A stretch of DNA of 64,000 nt from NCBI GenBank assembly GCA_029202665.1, contig CP119326.1:1860001-1924000 (forward strand), read 5' to 3'. Below the pieces are notes generated by a model, which saw only the letters and a list, made by a program, of their open reading frames with translations, was not told the DNA's origin and searched no databases. The position numbers and the translations under genes are program-made. The DNA is from Candidatus Brevundimonas colombiensis. GTDB taxonomy: Bacteria > Pseudomonadota > Alphaproteobacteria > Caulobacterales > Caulobacteraceae. Positions 1-7,221 of this stretch are shown here, piece after piece. Positions within the stretch are counted from its first letter, which is position 1; each line of letters starts with the position of its first letter.

Positions 1-245
1 AGACAAAACGCCTGCCCTGGGACGAACCGTTCTCCAAGCTCTTCCGCCTTTGCGGCGCAAACGGCTGGACACAGCCGAAGGACGTGCTGATCCGCGTCGG
101 ATCGAGGACTTGGAGCTATGTCGCCGACTTCACGGCAGACGACGGCGCCGTGTGGCGCGCAACGGTTCGGATCGATCCCGTTCGCAAAGCCGTCCTGGAA
201 GAGAAGATCGAAGTTCGCTACGTCATGAAGGCGAAGGCGGCATGA
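1..245 (+). CDS. Hypothetical phage early-region protein, 3' end only
   Basis: An open frame enters from the left edge and ends at TGA 243-245, giving the last 80 residues of a protein whose start is outside the window. The stop overlaps the gemA start as ATGA, which suggests translational coupling within one operon. The visible part is basic at its C-terminus (ends MKAKAA) and has two short aromatic beta-like stretches (WSYVADF, VWRATVRI). I do not recognise the family. In Mu this region holds small, poorly characterised early genes just before gene 16. Confidence 0.6.
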   Translation, partial: TKRLPWDEPFSKLFRLCGANGWTQPKDVLIRVGSRTWSYVADFTADDGAVWRATVRIDPVRKAVLEEKIEVRYVMKAKAA

Positions 246-760
246 GCCCGCGCGCCGCCATCGCCAAGGTGAAGATCGCCGCCAAAGAACTCGGGCTGGA
301 CGACGACACCTATCGCGCCATGCTGGCCCGGATCACGGGGCAGTCGTCCGCCGCCCATTGCAGCGAGGCGCAACTGGCCCGCGTCCTGGACGAGATGAAG
401 GCCAAGGGGTGGAAGCCCCGCATCGTTCAGGGCGGTCGGAAGGGACCGCGCAGCAAGGTCCAGCCGGCGCAATCGCGCATGGCCAAGAAGGCGCGGGCCA
501 TGTGGATTTCGCTGCACCAGCTGGGCGCCGTGCGCGATCCGCGCGAAAGCGCCCTGGAAGCCTTCGGCCGGCGTCAGCTGGGCGTGGACAAGCTGGTCTG
601 GGCCGACGAGGGCCAGGCCTATCGTCTGATCGAGGCGCTGAAGGCCATGGCCGAACGTGCCGGCTGGGGACAAGACCTATACCTGGTTCCGCGCGATCAG
701 CACGTCGCCGTGCTGAAGGCCCGGCTGGAAGCTGCCCTGGCGGCGAGGCGCGCCGAGTGA
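242..760 (+). CDS. gemA: Regulatory protein GemA (Mu gp16 family)
   Basis: This 172-residue protein matches the GemA/gp16 family (DUF1018) of Mu-like phages, which modulates host gene expression and DNA relaxation. The recognisable part is residues 1-60, a basic helix followed by LGLDDDTYRAMLARITG and a helix ending in MKAKGWKP. The middle third is basic (RKGPRSK, AKKARAMW). The frame stays open upstream to about position 50, but ATG 242 gives the family N-terminus and overlaps the previous stop. Its own stop overlaps the next start (TGATG). The family call is from sequence pattern; its role in this phage is inferred. Confidence 0.85.
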   Translation: MSPRAAIAKVKIAAKELGLDDDTYRAMLARITGQSSAAHCSEAQLARVLDEMKAKGWKPRIVQGGRKGPRSKVQPAQSRMAKKARAMWISLHQLGAVRDPRESALEAFGRRQLGVDKLVWADEGQAYRLIEALKAMAERAGWGQDLYLVPRDQHVAVLKARLEAALAARRAE

Positions 761-972
761 TGGCGGGCGGCCTGTTCGAATGGGAAGCGGTGCGGAGGGC
801 TCAGGCCGCCGTCGCCGACGCCCATGCCCGACAGGCCGCCGCCCAACGCCGCGCGCTGTTCGCCCCGCATGGCGTCAAGCGTCAGCGCGAGGCCGATCTG
901 AAGGCGGCCGTCGCCGCCGCCCTGAACGCCGAACTGGCCCTGAGCGCCGCGTGCCGCGAGGCCGAGGCATGA
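760..972 (+). CDS. Small alanine-rich helical phage protein
   Basis: This is a 70-residue open frame between gemA and mor. Its ATG overlaps the gemA stop (TGATG) and its stop overlaps the mor start (ATGA), so it sits in the same translationally coupled string and is probably real. The protein is almost entirely predicted helix, rich in Ala and Arg (RRAQAAVADAHARQAAAQRR), with no signal peptide or metal motif. I do not recognise a family. Small early genes at this position in Mu relatives vary and mostly have no known function. Confidence 0.6.
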   Translation: MAGGLFEWEAVRRAQAAVADAHARQAAAQRRALFAPHGVKRQREADLKAAVAAALNAELALSAACREAEA

Positions 973-1391
973 GCGCCGCCGAGCCGACCTGGGCCGACTG
1001 GCCCGAACTGCTGCAACGGGTGGCGGAATGCTGCGGCGCCGGTGTGGCCCTGCGCCTGGCCCGATCCTACGGCGGCCGCGAGATCTATATTCCGACGCCC
1101 GAAGCGATCGACGAGGGCCATCACCTGGCCGTCGCGCTGGGCCTGGCCTCGGCCCGGCAGATGGCGGACGCGCTGCGCGTCGGCAAATTGCTGGTTCCGA
1201 TGGGGCCGACCTCGTCGCCCAAGCGTCGAGCGGCGGCCATTCGGCGGATGCGATCCGAAGGCGCCACCAATGCGGCGATCGCAAAAACGCTTGGCATCCA
1301 CCTTCGGACTGTGGAAGTTCGCCAGCAGCGTGATCGCGAAGCCGGCCTGGCCATCCGCGACGACGACACCCTGGACCTGTTCGACCGCTGA
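969..1391 (+). CDS. mor: Mor-type middle/late transcription activator
   Basis: This 140-residue protein fits the Mor/C activator family of Mu-like phages, which bind DNA as dimers and recruit host RNA polymerase to the middle and late promoters. The hallmark GGREIYIP is at residues 35-42, in the dimerisation domain. A helix-turn-helix spans about residues 98-119 (GATNAAIAKTLGIHLRTVEV). It starts four bases before the end of the previous gene. A hairpin follows its stop, and the lysis operon begins about 107 bases on. No separate C gene is visible, so this protein may drive both middle and late transcription; that last point is inference. Confidence 0.85.
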   Translation: MSAAEPTWADWPELLQRVAECCGAGVALRLARSYGGREIYIPTPEAIDEGHHLAVALGLASARQMADALRVGKLLVPMGPTSSPKRRAAAIRRMRSEGATNAAIAKTLGIHLRTVEVRQQRDREAGLAIRDDDTLDLFDR

Positions 1392-1402
1392 TTTCAGCCG
1401 TG

Positions 1403-1422
1403 ACCCCGAAACCTTTCGGGGT
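1403..1422 (+). promoter_or_regulatory. Palindromic element copy 1 (terminator or activator/operator site)
   Basis: A perfect 8-bp inverted repeat, accccgaa and ttcggggt with a four-base loop, lies 11 bases after the mor stop and about 77 bases before the endolysin start. A near-identical copy sits at 9052-9071. The match extends beyond the stem (cgtg before it, gtg.tga after it), which a plain terminator would not require. It has no T-run. It may end the early/middle transcript, mark a late promoter, or both. Confidence 0.55.
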
Positions 1423-1498
1423 GTGTTGAAGCCCGCTGATCCGGCTCTGTTCCCTTGCGTCCGCGCAGGGCGGCGCGTCAGCAGGGCTTCACCTTTTC

Positions 1499-2191
1499 AT
1501 GACACAGGGCCAACAGACCCGCCGCCCGACGCGCGGGGTTCGCAACAACAATCCGGGCAATATCGACCGCGTCGCCGGCACCAACTGGATCGGCGCGGCC
1601 AAGGATCAGACCGACCCGCGCTTCGTCGTCTTCATCTCGGCCGAGATGGGCGTTCGCGCCCTGGCCCGGACGCTGTTGACCTATTTCAAGCAGCACAAAC
1701 TCGCGACCGTTCGCGGCATCATCAACCGTTGGGCGCCGCCGCGCGAGAACAACACCGCCGCCTATATCGACGCCGTGTGTCGCGATGTCGGTCGCAGCCT
1801 GGGTCGCACCATCAACGCCGACCAAAGGCTGGACGTGGACACCGTCGCGGTGATGCGGCCCCTGGTCGTCGCCATCATCGCCCATGAAAACGCCGGCTTC
1901 GCCTATCCGGCCGGGGTGATCGACGAGGGCCTGCGTCTGGCGGGCGTCGCCGACGCCAAGGCCCGTCCGCTGCTGAAGGCGGGGGAAATCCAGGGCATCC
2001 TCGCCGCCGCGCCCCTGGTTGCGGTTTCCAGCGCCGAAGTCGTCGAAACCCTGGGCAAGGCCCGTGATCAGCTGGCCCCTGCGGCCGGACTGTCGCCGCT
2101 GGTTCAGGCGCTGATCGTGCTGCTGTCGCTGATCGGGTGCGGGGTCGTAATCTGGTCCCGGTTCGCGCGCCAGCGAAAGACGCTCTCGTGA
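1499..2191 (+). CDS. Endolysin-like peptidoglycan hydrolase with C-terminal membrane anchor
   Basis: This 230-residue protein opens the lysis cassette. Residues 12-95 carry the pattern RGVRNNNPGNID, W-G, a D-P-RF-VF stretch, RWAPPRENNT and YI. This is typical of phage lytic proteins of the structural-protein-P5/transglycosylase-like group that cut peptidoglycan. It lacks an N-terminal signal. Instead a hydrophobic segment at about 200-221 (ALIVLLSLIGCGVVIW), followed by RFARQRK, looks like a C-terminal transmembrane anchor. Two spanin genes follow directly. The fold assignment is from motif memory; the catalytic residue is probably an early Glu or Asp but cannot be fixed here. Confidence 0.75.
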   Translation: MTQGQQTRRPTRGVRNNNPGNIDRVAGTNWIGAAKDQTDPRFVVFISAEMGVRALARTLLTYFKQHKLATVRGIINRWAPPRENNTAAYIDAVCRDVGRSLGRTINADQRLDVDTVAVMRPLVVAIIAHENAGFAYPAGVIDEGLRLAGVADAKARPLLKAGEIQGILAAAPLVAVSSAEVVETLGKARDQLAPAAGLSPLVQALIVLLSLIGCGVVIWSRFARQRKTLS

Positions 2192-2634
2192 ACCTGGACC
2201 GACTGAGCGCCATCTTTCCGTCGCGCCTCACTTTGGCGGCCGTTGTCGGCTGCCTGATCTTTATCCCGCTGGCGATCTGGCTGGGCTGGACGGGTGGCGT
2301 CGCCGAGCATGATCGTCGGCAGGCCCAGGCCGCCGCCGACGCCTATCACGCCCAGATCGCCGATCCGACGACGGGTTACGCCGCGCGTCTGGGTCGCTGC
2401 GCCGCCAGCCTGTCGGGCGCCGAGGCCGCCGTAAACCGCCAGAGCGAAGCGGTCAGGGATTTGCAGAAGACCGCAGCCGAGGACGCCGCGCGCGCCGAAC
2501 GGCTGGTCCAGGCCGCGCAGGCCCAGGCCATCGCCGCCGATCGCCGGGCGCGGGCAGTGCTTCAGGCTCAACCCCGCGACGGCGAAAGCCGGTGCGACGC
2601 CGCCTTCAGGCTGCATCAAGAGGCCCTTTCATGA
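2188..2634 (+). CDS. Inner-membrane spanin (Rz-like)
   Basis: This is a 148-residue protein from GTG 2188, overlapping the endolysin stop (GTGA). One transmembrane helix lies at about residues 15-35 (LAAVVGCLIFIPLAIWLGW). It is followed by a long Ala/Gln/Arg-rich region that reads as a periplasmic coiled coil (about 40-135), as in i-spanins that join inner to outer membrane in the last step of lysis. The next gene encodes a small lipoprotein, the expected partner. The i-spanin role is inferred from topology and position, since spanins share little sequence. Confidence 0.75.
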   Translation: MNLDRLSAIFPSRLTLAAVVGCLIFIPLAIWLGWTGGVAEHDRRQAQAAADAYHAQIADPTTGYAARLGRCAASLSGAEAAVNRQSEAVRDLQKTAAEDAARAERLVQAAQAQAIAADRRARAVLQAQPRDGESRCDAAFRLHQEALS

Positions 2635-2918
2635 TCCGCGTCACCGTCGTCCTGGCCTGTCTGATGCTGACCGCCTGCGCCACCCGCCCGGCGCCCGAAC
2701 CTGTCGTCAGGACGGTGGACGTCCTGGTTCCCATCGCCACGCCGTGCCGCGTGTCGGTCGGACCTGCGCCCGATTATGTTGATTCCGACGAGGCCCTGCG
2801 CACGGCCGCCGACATCTTCGAGGCGATGAAGCTGCGGATCGCTGGACGCGATCAGCGCCAGGCCCGCGAGGCGGTGCTGCAGGCCGCCCTGGACGGCTGC
2901 GCGGGGGGCAGGCCGTGA
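2631..2918 (+). CDS. Outer-membrane spanin lipoprotein (Rz1-like)
   Basis: This 95-residue protein starts at ATG 2631, overlapping the i-spanin stop by four bases. The first 16 residues form a lipoprotein signal ending in the lipobox LTAC (Cys16), followed by Pro-rich TRPAPEPVV. That is the usual layout of an o-spanin. Unlike lambda Rz1 it is not nested inside Rz but follows it. Residues 48-95 are a short amphipathic helix region (EALRTAADIFEAMKLRIAGRD). The family is judged on lipobox, size and position. Confidence 0.75.
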   Translation: MIRVTVVLACLMLTACATRPAPEPVVRTVDVLVPIATPCRVSVGPAPDYVDSDEALRTAADIFEAMKLRIAGRDQRQAREAVLQAALDGCAGGRP

Positions 2919-3220
2919 GCTTCACCCACGTCATGATCCTGTTGTCCGCCGGCCTGTCGGCGATCAACGTCGTCCTGCTGCTGGCGACCTATCGCCGGGC
3001 GGCCCAGTGGCGCGAGAGCGACGACGCCAAGGCCATTCTGGCCCGGCTGACGCTGGTCGAGAACGACATCACCGGGTTCAAGGCCCGGTTCGAGAACGTC
3101 GCCACCAAGGCCGACGTGGCCCGCCTGACCGCCGAGGTCAACGGCTTGGAGCAGCTGGTCAAGAACACGGATGCGGGCGTGATCCGCATCGAGCAACTTC
3201 TGATGCGAGGCGCAAAATGA
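2915..3220 (+). CDS. DUF2730 family membrane protein (Mu gp25-like)
   Basis: This 101-residue protein starts at GTG 2915 and overlaps the o-spanin stop. An N-terminal transmembrane helix covers about residues 4-25. A cytoplasmic coiled coil with the pattern LTLVENDITGFKARFENVAT and a C-terminal LEQLVKNTDAGV follows. Size, layout and place between the lysis genes and gp26 match the DUF2730/gp25 family of Mu-like phages. The function of that family is not established. Confidence 0.75.
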   Translation: MSFTHVMILLSAGLSAINVVLLLATYRRAAQWRESDDAKAILARLTLVENDITGFKARFENVATKADVARLTAEVNGLEQLVKNTDAGVIRIEQLLMRGAK

Positions 3221-3519
3221 GCTACCAGGACGATGTCACCGCCGACCGCCGTCTGTTGATCCTGGAACTGCTGATGCAGGACCACGGCATGGGGAACGAA
3301 CGGGTGATCGAATCCGGGCTGACCAGCCTGGGCCACCGCGTCGGCGTGGACCGCGCCTATGTCCGCGAGCAGATGAAGTTCCTGGAGACGACCGGCTGCG
3401 TCACCATCGACCTGTTCCGCGACACCGTCATGGTCGCGACGATCACCGAACGCGGCGCCAAGGTGTCCAAGGGTTTCATCACCGTGGACGGCGTGACCCA
3501 GCCGACGCCCGGCGCCTGA
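3217..3519 (+). CDS. Mu gp26-like phage protein (VpaChn25_0724 family)
   Basis: This 100-residue protein overlaps the previous stop (ATGA). It contains a predicted winged-helix pattern: RRLLILELLMQDHG, then YVREQMKFLETTGCVTI and a beta wing around TVMVATITERG. Such 100-residue proteins occupy the gp26 position of Mu relatives, between gp25 and the small terminase. The winged-helix look suggests DNA binding, but no function is established for the family. Confidence 0.7.
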   Translation: MSYQDDVTADRRLLILELLMQDHGMGNERVIESGLTSLGHRVGVDRAYVREQMKFLETTGCVTIDLFRDTVMVATITERGAKVSKGFITVDGVTQPTPGA

Positions 3520-3522
3520 CCC

Positions 3523-4083
3523 ATGGCCCGCGCAGCCCGGCGTAGCCCGTCCTCGATCGACAAGCTGCCGCCCGAAATCCGGGAACTGATCGGCCGCCTG
3601 CGCGAGAACGGCGCGACCATCGACCAGATCAAGGCCAAGCTGGACGAACTGGACGCCGACGTGTCGCGTTCGGCGCTGGGCCGTCACATCAAGGGCCTGG
3701 CCGAGGTCGGCGAACGGCTGCGCCATTCGCGCGAGGTCGCCGCCGCCCTGGTCTCGCGGTTCGGCGAGGAACCGGACAACCGCGTTGCGCGCCTCAACAT
3801 CGAACTGATGCACGGCCTGGTCATGCAGGCGATCACCGCCACGACCGAGGGCGAGGACGGCGAGCCGGGCGCCGTCACCTTCACACCGGAAGACACCATG
3901 TTCTTGGCCCGGTCGCTGCAATCGCTGGCCACGGCCCAGAAGACCGACACGGATCGTCTGCTGAAGGTGCGCGTCGAAGTCGCCAAGGAAGCCGCGAAGG
4001 CGGTCGAAACGGTCGGCAAGGCCAAGGGCCTGACCAAGGAGACGATGGATGCGATCAAACACGCCGTCCTCGGCATCGCCTGA
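3523..4083 (+). CDS. Small terminase subunit, DUF3486 family (Mu gp27-like)
   Basis: This 186-residue protein begins with a basic N-terminus and the family pattern SSIDKLPPEIRELIGRL at residues 10-26. A helix-turn-helix-like region (ATIDQIKAKL, VSRSALGRHIKGL) follows at about 30-60, then a helical oligomerisation part. The family is the DNA-recognition partner of the gp28 terminase in Mu-like phages, which package DNA by headful cutting from the right end of the genome. Its stop overlaps the terminase start (TGATG). Confidence 0.85.
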   Translation: MARAARRSPSSIDKLPPEIRELIGRLRENGATIDQIKAKLDELDADVSRSALGRHIKGLAEVGERLRHSREVAAALVSRFGEEPDNRVARLNIELMHGLVMQAITATTEGEDGEPGAVTFTPEDTMFLARSLQSLATAQKTDTDRLLKVRVEVAKEAAKAVETVGKAKGLTKETMDAIKHAVLGIA

Positions 4084-5567
4084 TGGTCCTTCGTCCCCAG
4101 GCCAAACCCGACGCCGATCAAAAGGTCTGGGAACGCGAGGCGGCCGAGGCCGCGTTCGCGCGTCTGCCGAAGGGCGACCTGCTCTTGGGCTATCAGGCAT
4201 CGACGCTCGAACTGCTGATGACCGGCGTGTCGCTGGTCGCCATCGAGAAGAGCCGGCGCATCGGTCTGACCTGGGCGCTGGCCGCCTACGCCGTGCTGAA
4301 GGCCGCCGCCCAGGGTTCGGCCGGCGGAATGAACGCCTGGTATATGGGCTATGACCAGGAGATGGCGCGCGAGTTCATCGACGTGTGCGTCATGTGGGCC
4401 AGGGCGTTCGGCATCGCAGCCGAAGAGGCCGACGAGGAAATCCTGGAAGGCGACGGCGAGAAGGTCCAGGCCTTCCGCCTGAAGTTCGCCTCGGGCTTCA
4501 AGATTGTGGCGCTGCCGTCCGTGCCGCGCGCCCTGCGCGGTAAACAGGGCCTGGTCATCATCGACGAGGCCGCCTTCCACAAAGACCTGGCTGAAGTCCT
4601 GAAGGCCGCCGTCGCCCTGTTGATGTGGGGCGGTCAGGTGGTGGTGGTCTCGACCCACGACGGATCGGCGAACCCGTTCAACCTGCTGCTGGACGACATC
4701 CGCGCCAAGAAGCGCAAGGGCGAGGTCCAGACGATCACGTTCGACGATGCGATTGCGGACGGTCTATATGAGCGCGTTCGCCTGTCGGCCGAGATCAAGG
4801 GCCGCCAGATCGGGTCGAAGGAAGAGTGGATCGCCGACATCCGCGACACCTATGGCGACGACGCGGCCGAGGAACTGGACTGTATCCCGGCCGCTGGCTC
4901 TGGGTCGTGGCTGGACCCGGTCAAGCTCTCGACCTGCGAACACGCCGACGCCGGCAAGCCGGAACTCTACACGGGCGGCCTGGTCTATCTGGGCCGCGAC
5001 GTGGCGCGCCGCCGCGACCTGTCCGTCATCCATGCCTTCGAGCTGGTGGGCGACGTGCTGTGGATGCGTGATCGCTGGGTCGCGCGGGCCGCCACCTTCC
5101 GCGCCCAAGACGACGCCTTCGACGCGATCTGGAAGACGCGCCGCATCGCCTCGGCCTGGATCGACCAGACCGGCATGGGTGAAAAGGTCGTCGAAGATCT
5201 TCAGCTCAAATACGGCGAGACCCGCATCGTCGGTCAGTTGCTGACCGGCCCCAACCGCCTGGACCTCGCGACCGCCTTCAAGGATCGCGTCGAAAACTGC
5301 GCCATCCGCATCCCGTCCCTGGTCGATCTTCGCACCGACTATCGGGCGATCAAGAAGGAAGGCGGCGTCGGCGGGGCGGTTCGGATCGTCGATGACGGCG
5401 ATGTCCACGCCGACGAGTTCTGGGCCACGGCGCTGGCCTGCCGCGCCGCCGACACGCCCTACCAGCCCTACGACTATCGCGGCGCCAGCCGATCCGGGCC
5501 GCGCCCAGGCGACCGCCAGTCCGACCATGTCAGCCGCTCGCGTTACGGCGGCCGAAGGATTCACTGA
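4083..5567 (+). CDS. Large terminase subunit (Mu gp28-like)
   Basis: This 494-residue DNA-packaging ATPase and nuclease starts at ATG 4083, overlapping the previous stop. The deviant Walker A is EKSRRIGLTWA at residues 55-65. The Walker B is GLVIIDEAAF, with D161 and E162 as the acidic pair. The C-terminal RNase H-like nuclease shows GRDVARRRDLS (D306, D312), an AWIDQTGMG strand and a late DVHADEFWATAL acidic patch. Length and motifs fit Mu gp28. It pumps phage DNA into the prohead together with the portal encoded next. The identity is strong. Confidence 0.93.
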   Translation: MVLRPQAKPDADQKVWEREAAEAAFARLPKGDLLLGYQASTLELLMTGVSLVAIEKSRRIGLTWALAAYAVLKAAAQGSAGGMNAWYMGYDQEMAREFIDVCVMWARAFGIAAEEADEEILEGDGEKVQAFRLKFASGFKIVALPSVPRALRGKQGLVIIDEAAFHKDLAEVLKAAVALLMWGGQVVVVSTHDGSANPFNLLLDDIRAKKRKGEVQTITFDDAIADGLYERVRLSAEIKGRQIGSKEEWIADIRDTYGDDAAEELDCIPAAGSGSWLDPVKLSTCEHADAGKPELYTGGLVYLGRDVARRRDLSVIHAFELVGDVLWMRDRWVARAATFRAQDDAFDAIWKTRRIASAWIDQTGMGEKVVEDLQLKYGETRIVGQLLTGPNRLDLATAFKDRVENCAIRIPSLVDLRTDYRAIKKEGGVGGAVRIVDDGDVHADEFWATALACRAADTPYQPYDYRGASRSGPRPGDRQSDHVSRSRYGGRRIH

Positions 5568-7216
5568 TGACCGACCTCGTCCAACCCGGCCTTTCCAAGT
5601 CTGGCCTGATCGACCTCTATGGCCGGCCGCTCAACGTCGCATCGGCCGCGACCAAGGCCGAGATCGCCGAGGTCGTGGCCCGGCCGACGACGACCGGCGT
5701 CCGCCAGGCCTGGAACAACTCGACCGTCGCGGCCGGCCTGACGCCGGGCCGCCTGGCGTCGATGCTTCAGCGCGCGGCCGATGGCGACGCCCACGACTAT
5801 CTGACCCTCGCCGAGGAGATGGAGGAACGCGACTGGCACTATGCGTCCGAGCTGGGCAAGCGGAAGCTGGCGGTCATGGGCCTGGACCGCAACGTCAAGG
5901 CGGCCTCCGACGACCCGCGCGACATCGAGATCGCCGAGGCCGTCAGGACCGAGATCATTGAAGACGAGGCCTTCGAAGACCTATGCGCTGGCGCGCTCGA
6001 TGCCCTGGGCAAAGGCTATGCCGTCGTCGAAATCGGCTGGTCCACCGGCAAGCGCTGGGTTCCGAACCAATACGCGTGGCGCGATCCGCGCTGGTTCCAG
6101 TGGGATCGCGAGACCGGCCATTCCCTGCGGATGCTGGACACGGCCGACATGGCCAACGGCGTCGAGCTTCGCCCCTTCAAGTTCGCGGTCCACCGTCCCA
6201 ACCTGAAGATGGGCCTGCCTGTGCGCGGCGGCCTGGCGCGCCTGGCGGCCTGGGCCTTCCTGTTCAAGTTCTACGGCGTGAAGGATTGGGCCACCTTCGC
6301 CGAGAGCTATGGCCAGCCGCTTCGCCTGGGCAAATACGACGCCAGCGCCACGCCCAAGGACGTGGACATCCTGTTCAACGCCGTCTCCATGATCGGCACC
6401 GACTGCGCCGCCGTGATCCCCAAGGCCATGGAGATCGAGTTCGTGAAGGCCGAGGGCGGCACCGGCTCGGGCGCCGACCTCTATCAGAAGTTCGCAGAGT
6501 TCCTGGACAAGCAGGTGTCCAAGGCCGTCGTCGGTCAGGATGGCACGTCGTCGATGCAGTCGGGCGGCGGATATGCCCAAGCCAAGGTTCTGGACGGGGT
6601 CCGGGGCGACATTTGCGAGACCGACGCAAAGCAGCTCGCTCGCACGATCCGCCGCGACGTGATCGAACCCTTCGTCCTGTTCAACTACGGCCCAGACGCG
6701 GCCATCCCCGGCCTGCGCCTGGAAACACCCGAGACCGAAGACCTGAAGGCGCTGTCGGAAGCGCTGGCGCCGATGATCGATCGCGGCCTGAAGGTGAAGT
6801 CCAGCCAGCTCCGCGAGAAGTTCGGCCTGGAGACGCCTGAAGGCGACGACGAAGTTCTTGGCCCCCAGGTCAAGCCGACCACCACGCCCCCCGTCGAGGC
6901 GGCGGCGTCGGACGACAAGGCCCAGAACCGCCGCCAGGCCCGCGCGGCGAATCGCGCCCAGGACGACGACGGCAAGCCGGCCGACCGGATGGAAGAGCTG
7001 GCGGCCGAAGCCATGGCCGGCTGGACCGAAGACTTGGATCCGATGATCGAGCCGTTCGAACGGCTGGCGAAGACGGCGAACAGCTATGCCGAGTTCGAAG
7101 CCGGCATCTCCGACGCCGTCGCCGGCATGGACGCCTCGGTCCTGGCCCGCACCCTGGGCGCCGCCTTCTTCAAGGCCCGCGCCCATGGCGATGTGCATGA
7201 CGATCCCGAGGACTGA
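5567..7216 (+). CDS. Portal protein, DUF935 family (Mu gp29-like)
   Basis: This 549-residue protein follows the terminase with a one-base overlap (TGATGA). Features typical of DUF935 portals are the N-terminal LYGRPLN, the motif MEERDWHYASELGKRK at about 84-99 and the stretch FKFYGVKDWATFAESYGQPLRLGKY in the middle. A Lys/Ala-rich hydrophilic tail (about 440-480) precedes the end. The portal forms the ring through which DNA enters the head and on which the tail is mounted. Confidence 0.92.
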   Translation: MTDLVQPGLSKSGLIDLYGRPLNVASAATKAEIAEVVARPTTTGVRQAWNNSTVAAGLTPGRLASMLQRAADGDAHDYLTLAEEMEERDWHYASELGKRKLAVMGLDRNVKAASDDPRDIEIAEAVRTEIIEDEAFEDLCAGALDALGKGYAVVEIGWSTGKRWVPNQYAWRDPRWFQWDRETGHSLRMLDTADMANGVELRPFKFAVHRPNLKMGLPVRGGLARLAAWAFLFKFYGVKDWATFAESYGQPLRLGKYDASATPKDVDILFNAVSMIGTDCAAVIPKAMEIEFVKAEGGTGSGADLYQKFAEFLDKQVSKAVVGQDGTSSMQSGGGYAQAKVLDGVRGDICETDAKQLARTIRRDVIEPFVLFNYGPDAAIPGLRLETPETEDLKALSEALAPMIDRGLKVKSSQLREKFGLETPEGDDEVLGPQVKPTTTPPVEAAASDDKAQNRRQARAANRAQDDDGKPADRMEELAAEAMAGWTEDLDPMIEPFERLAKTANSYAEFEAGISDAVAGMDASVLARTLGAAFFKARAHGDVHDDPED

Positions 7217-7221
7217 TCAGC

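Noticed and set aside
2104..2619. 171-codon - strand open frame opposite the i-spanin gene
   Set aside because: It overlaps the overlapping endolysin and spanin genes, which have clear topology signals, and it has no ribosome site.
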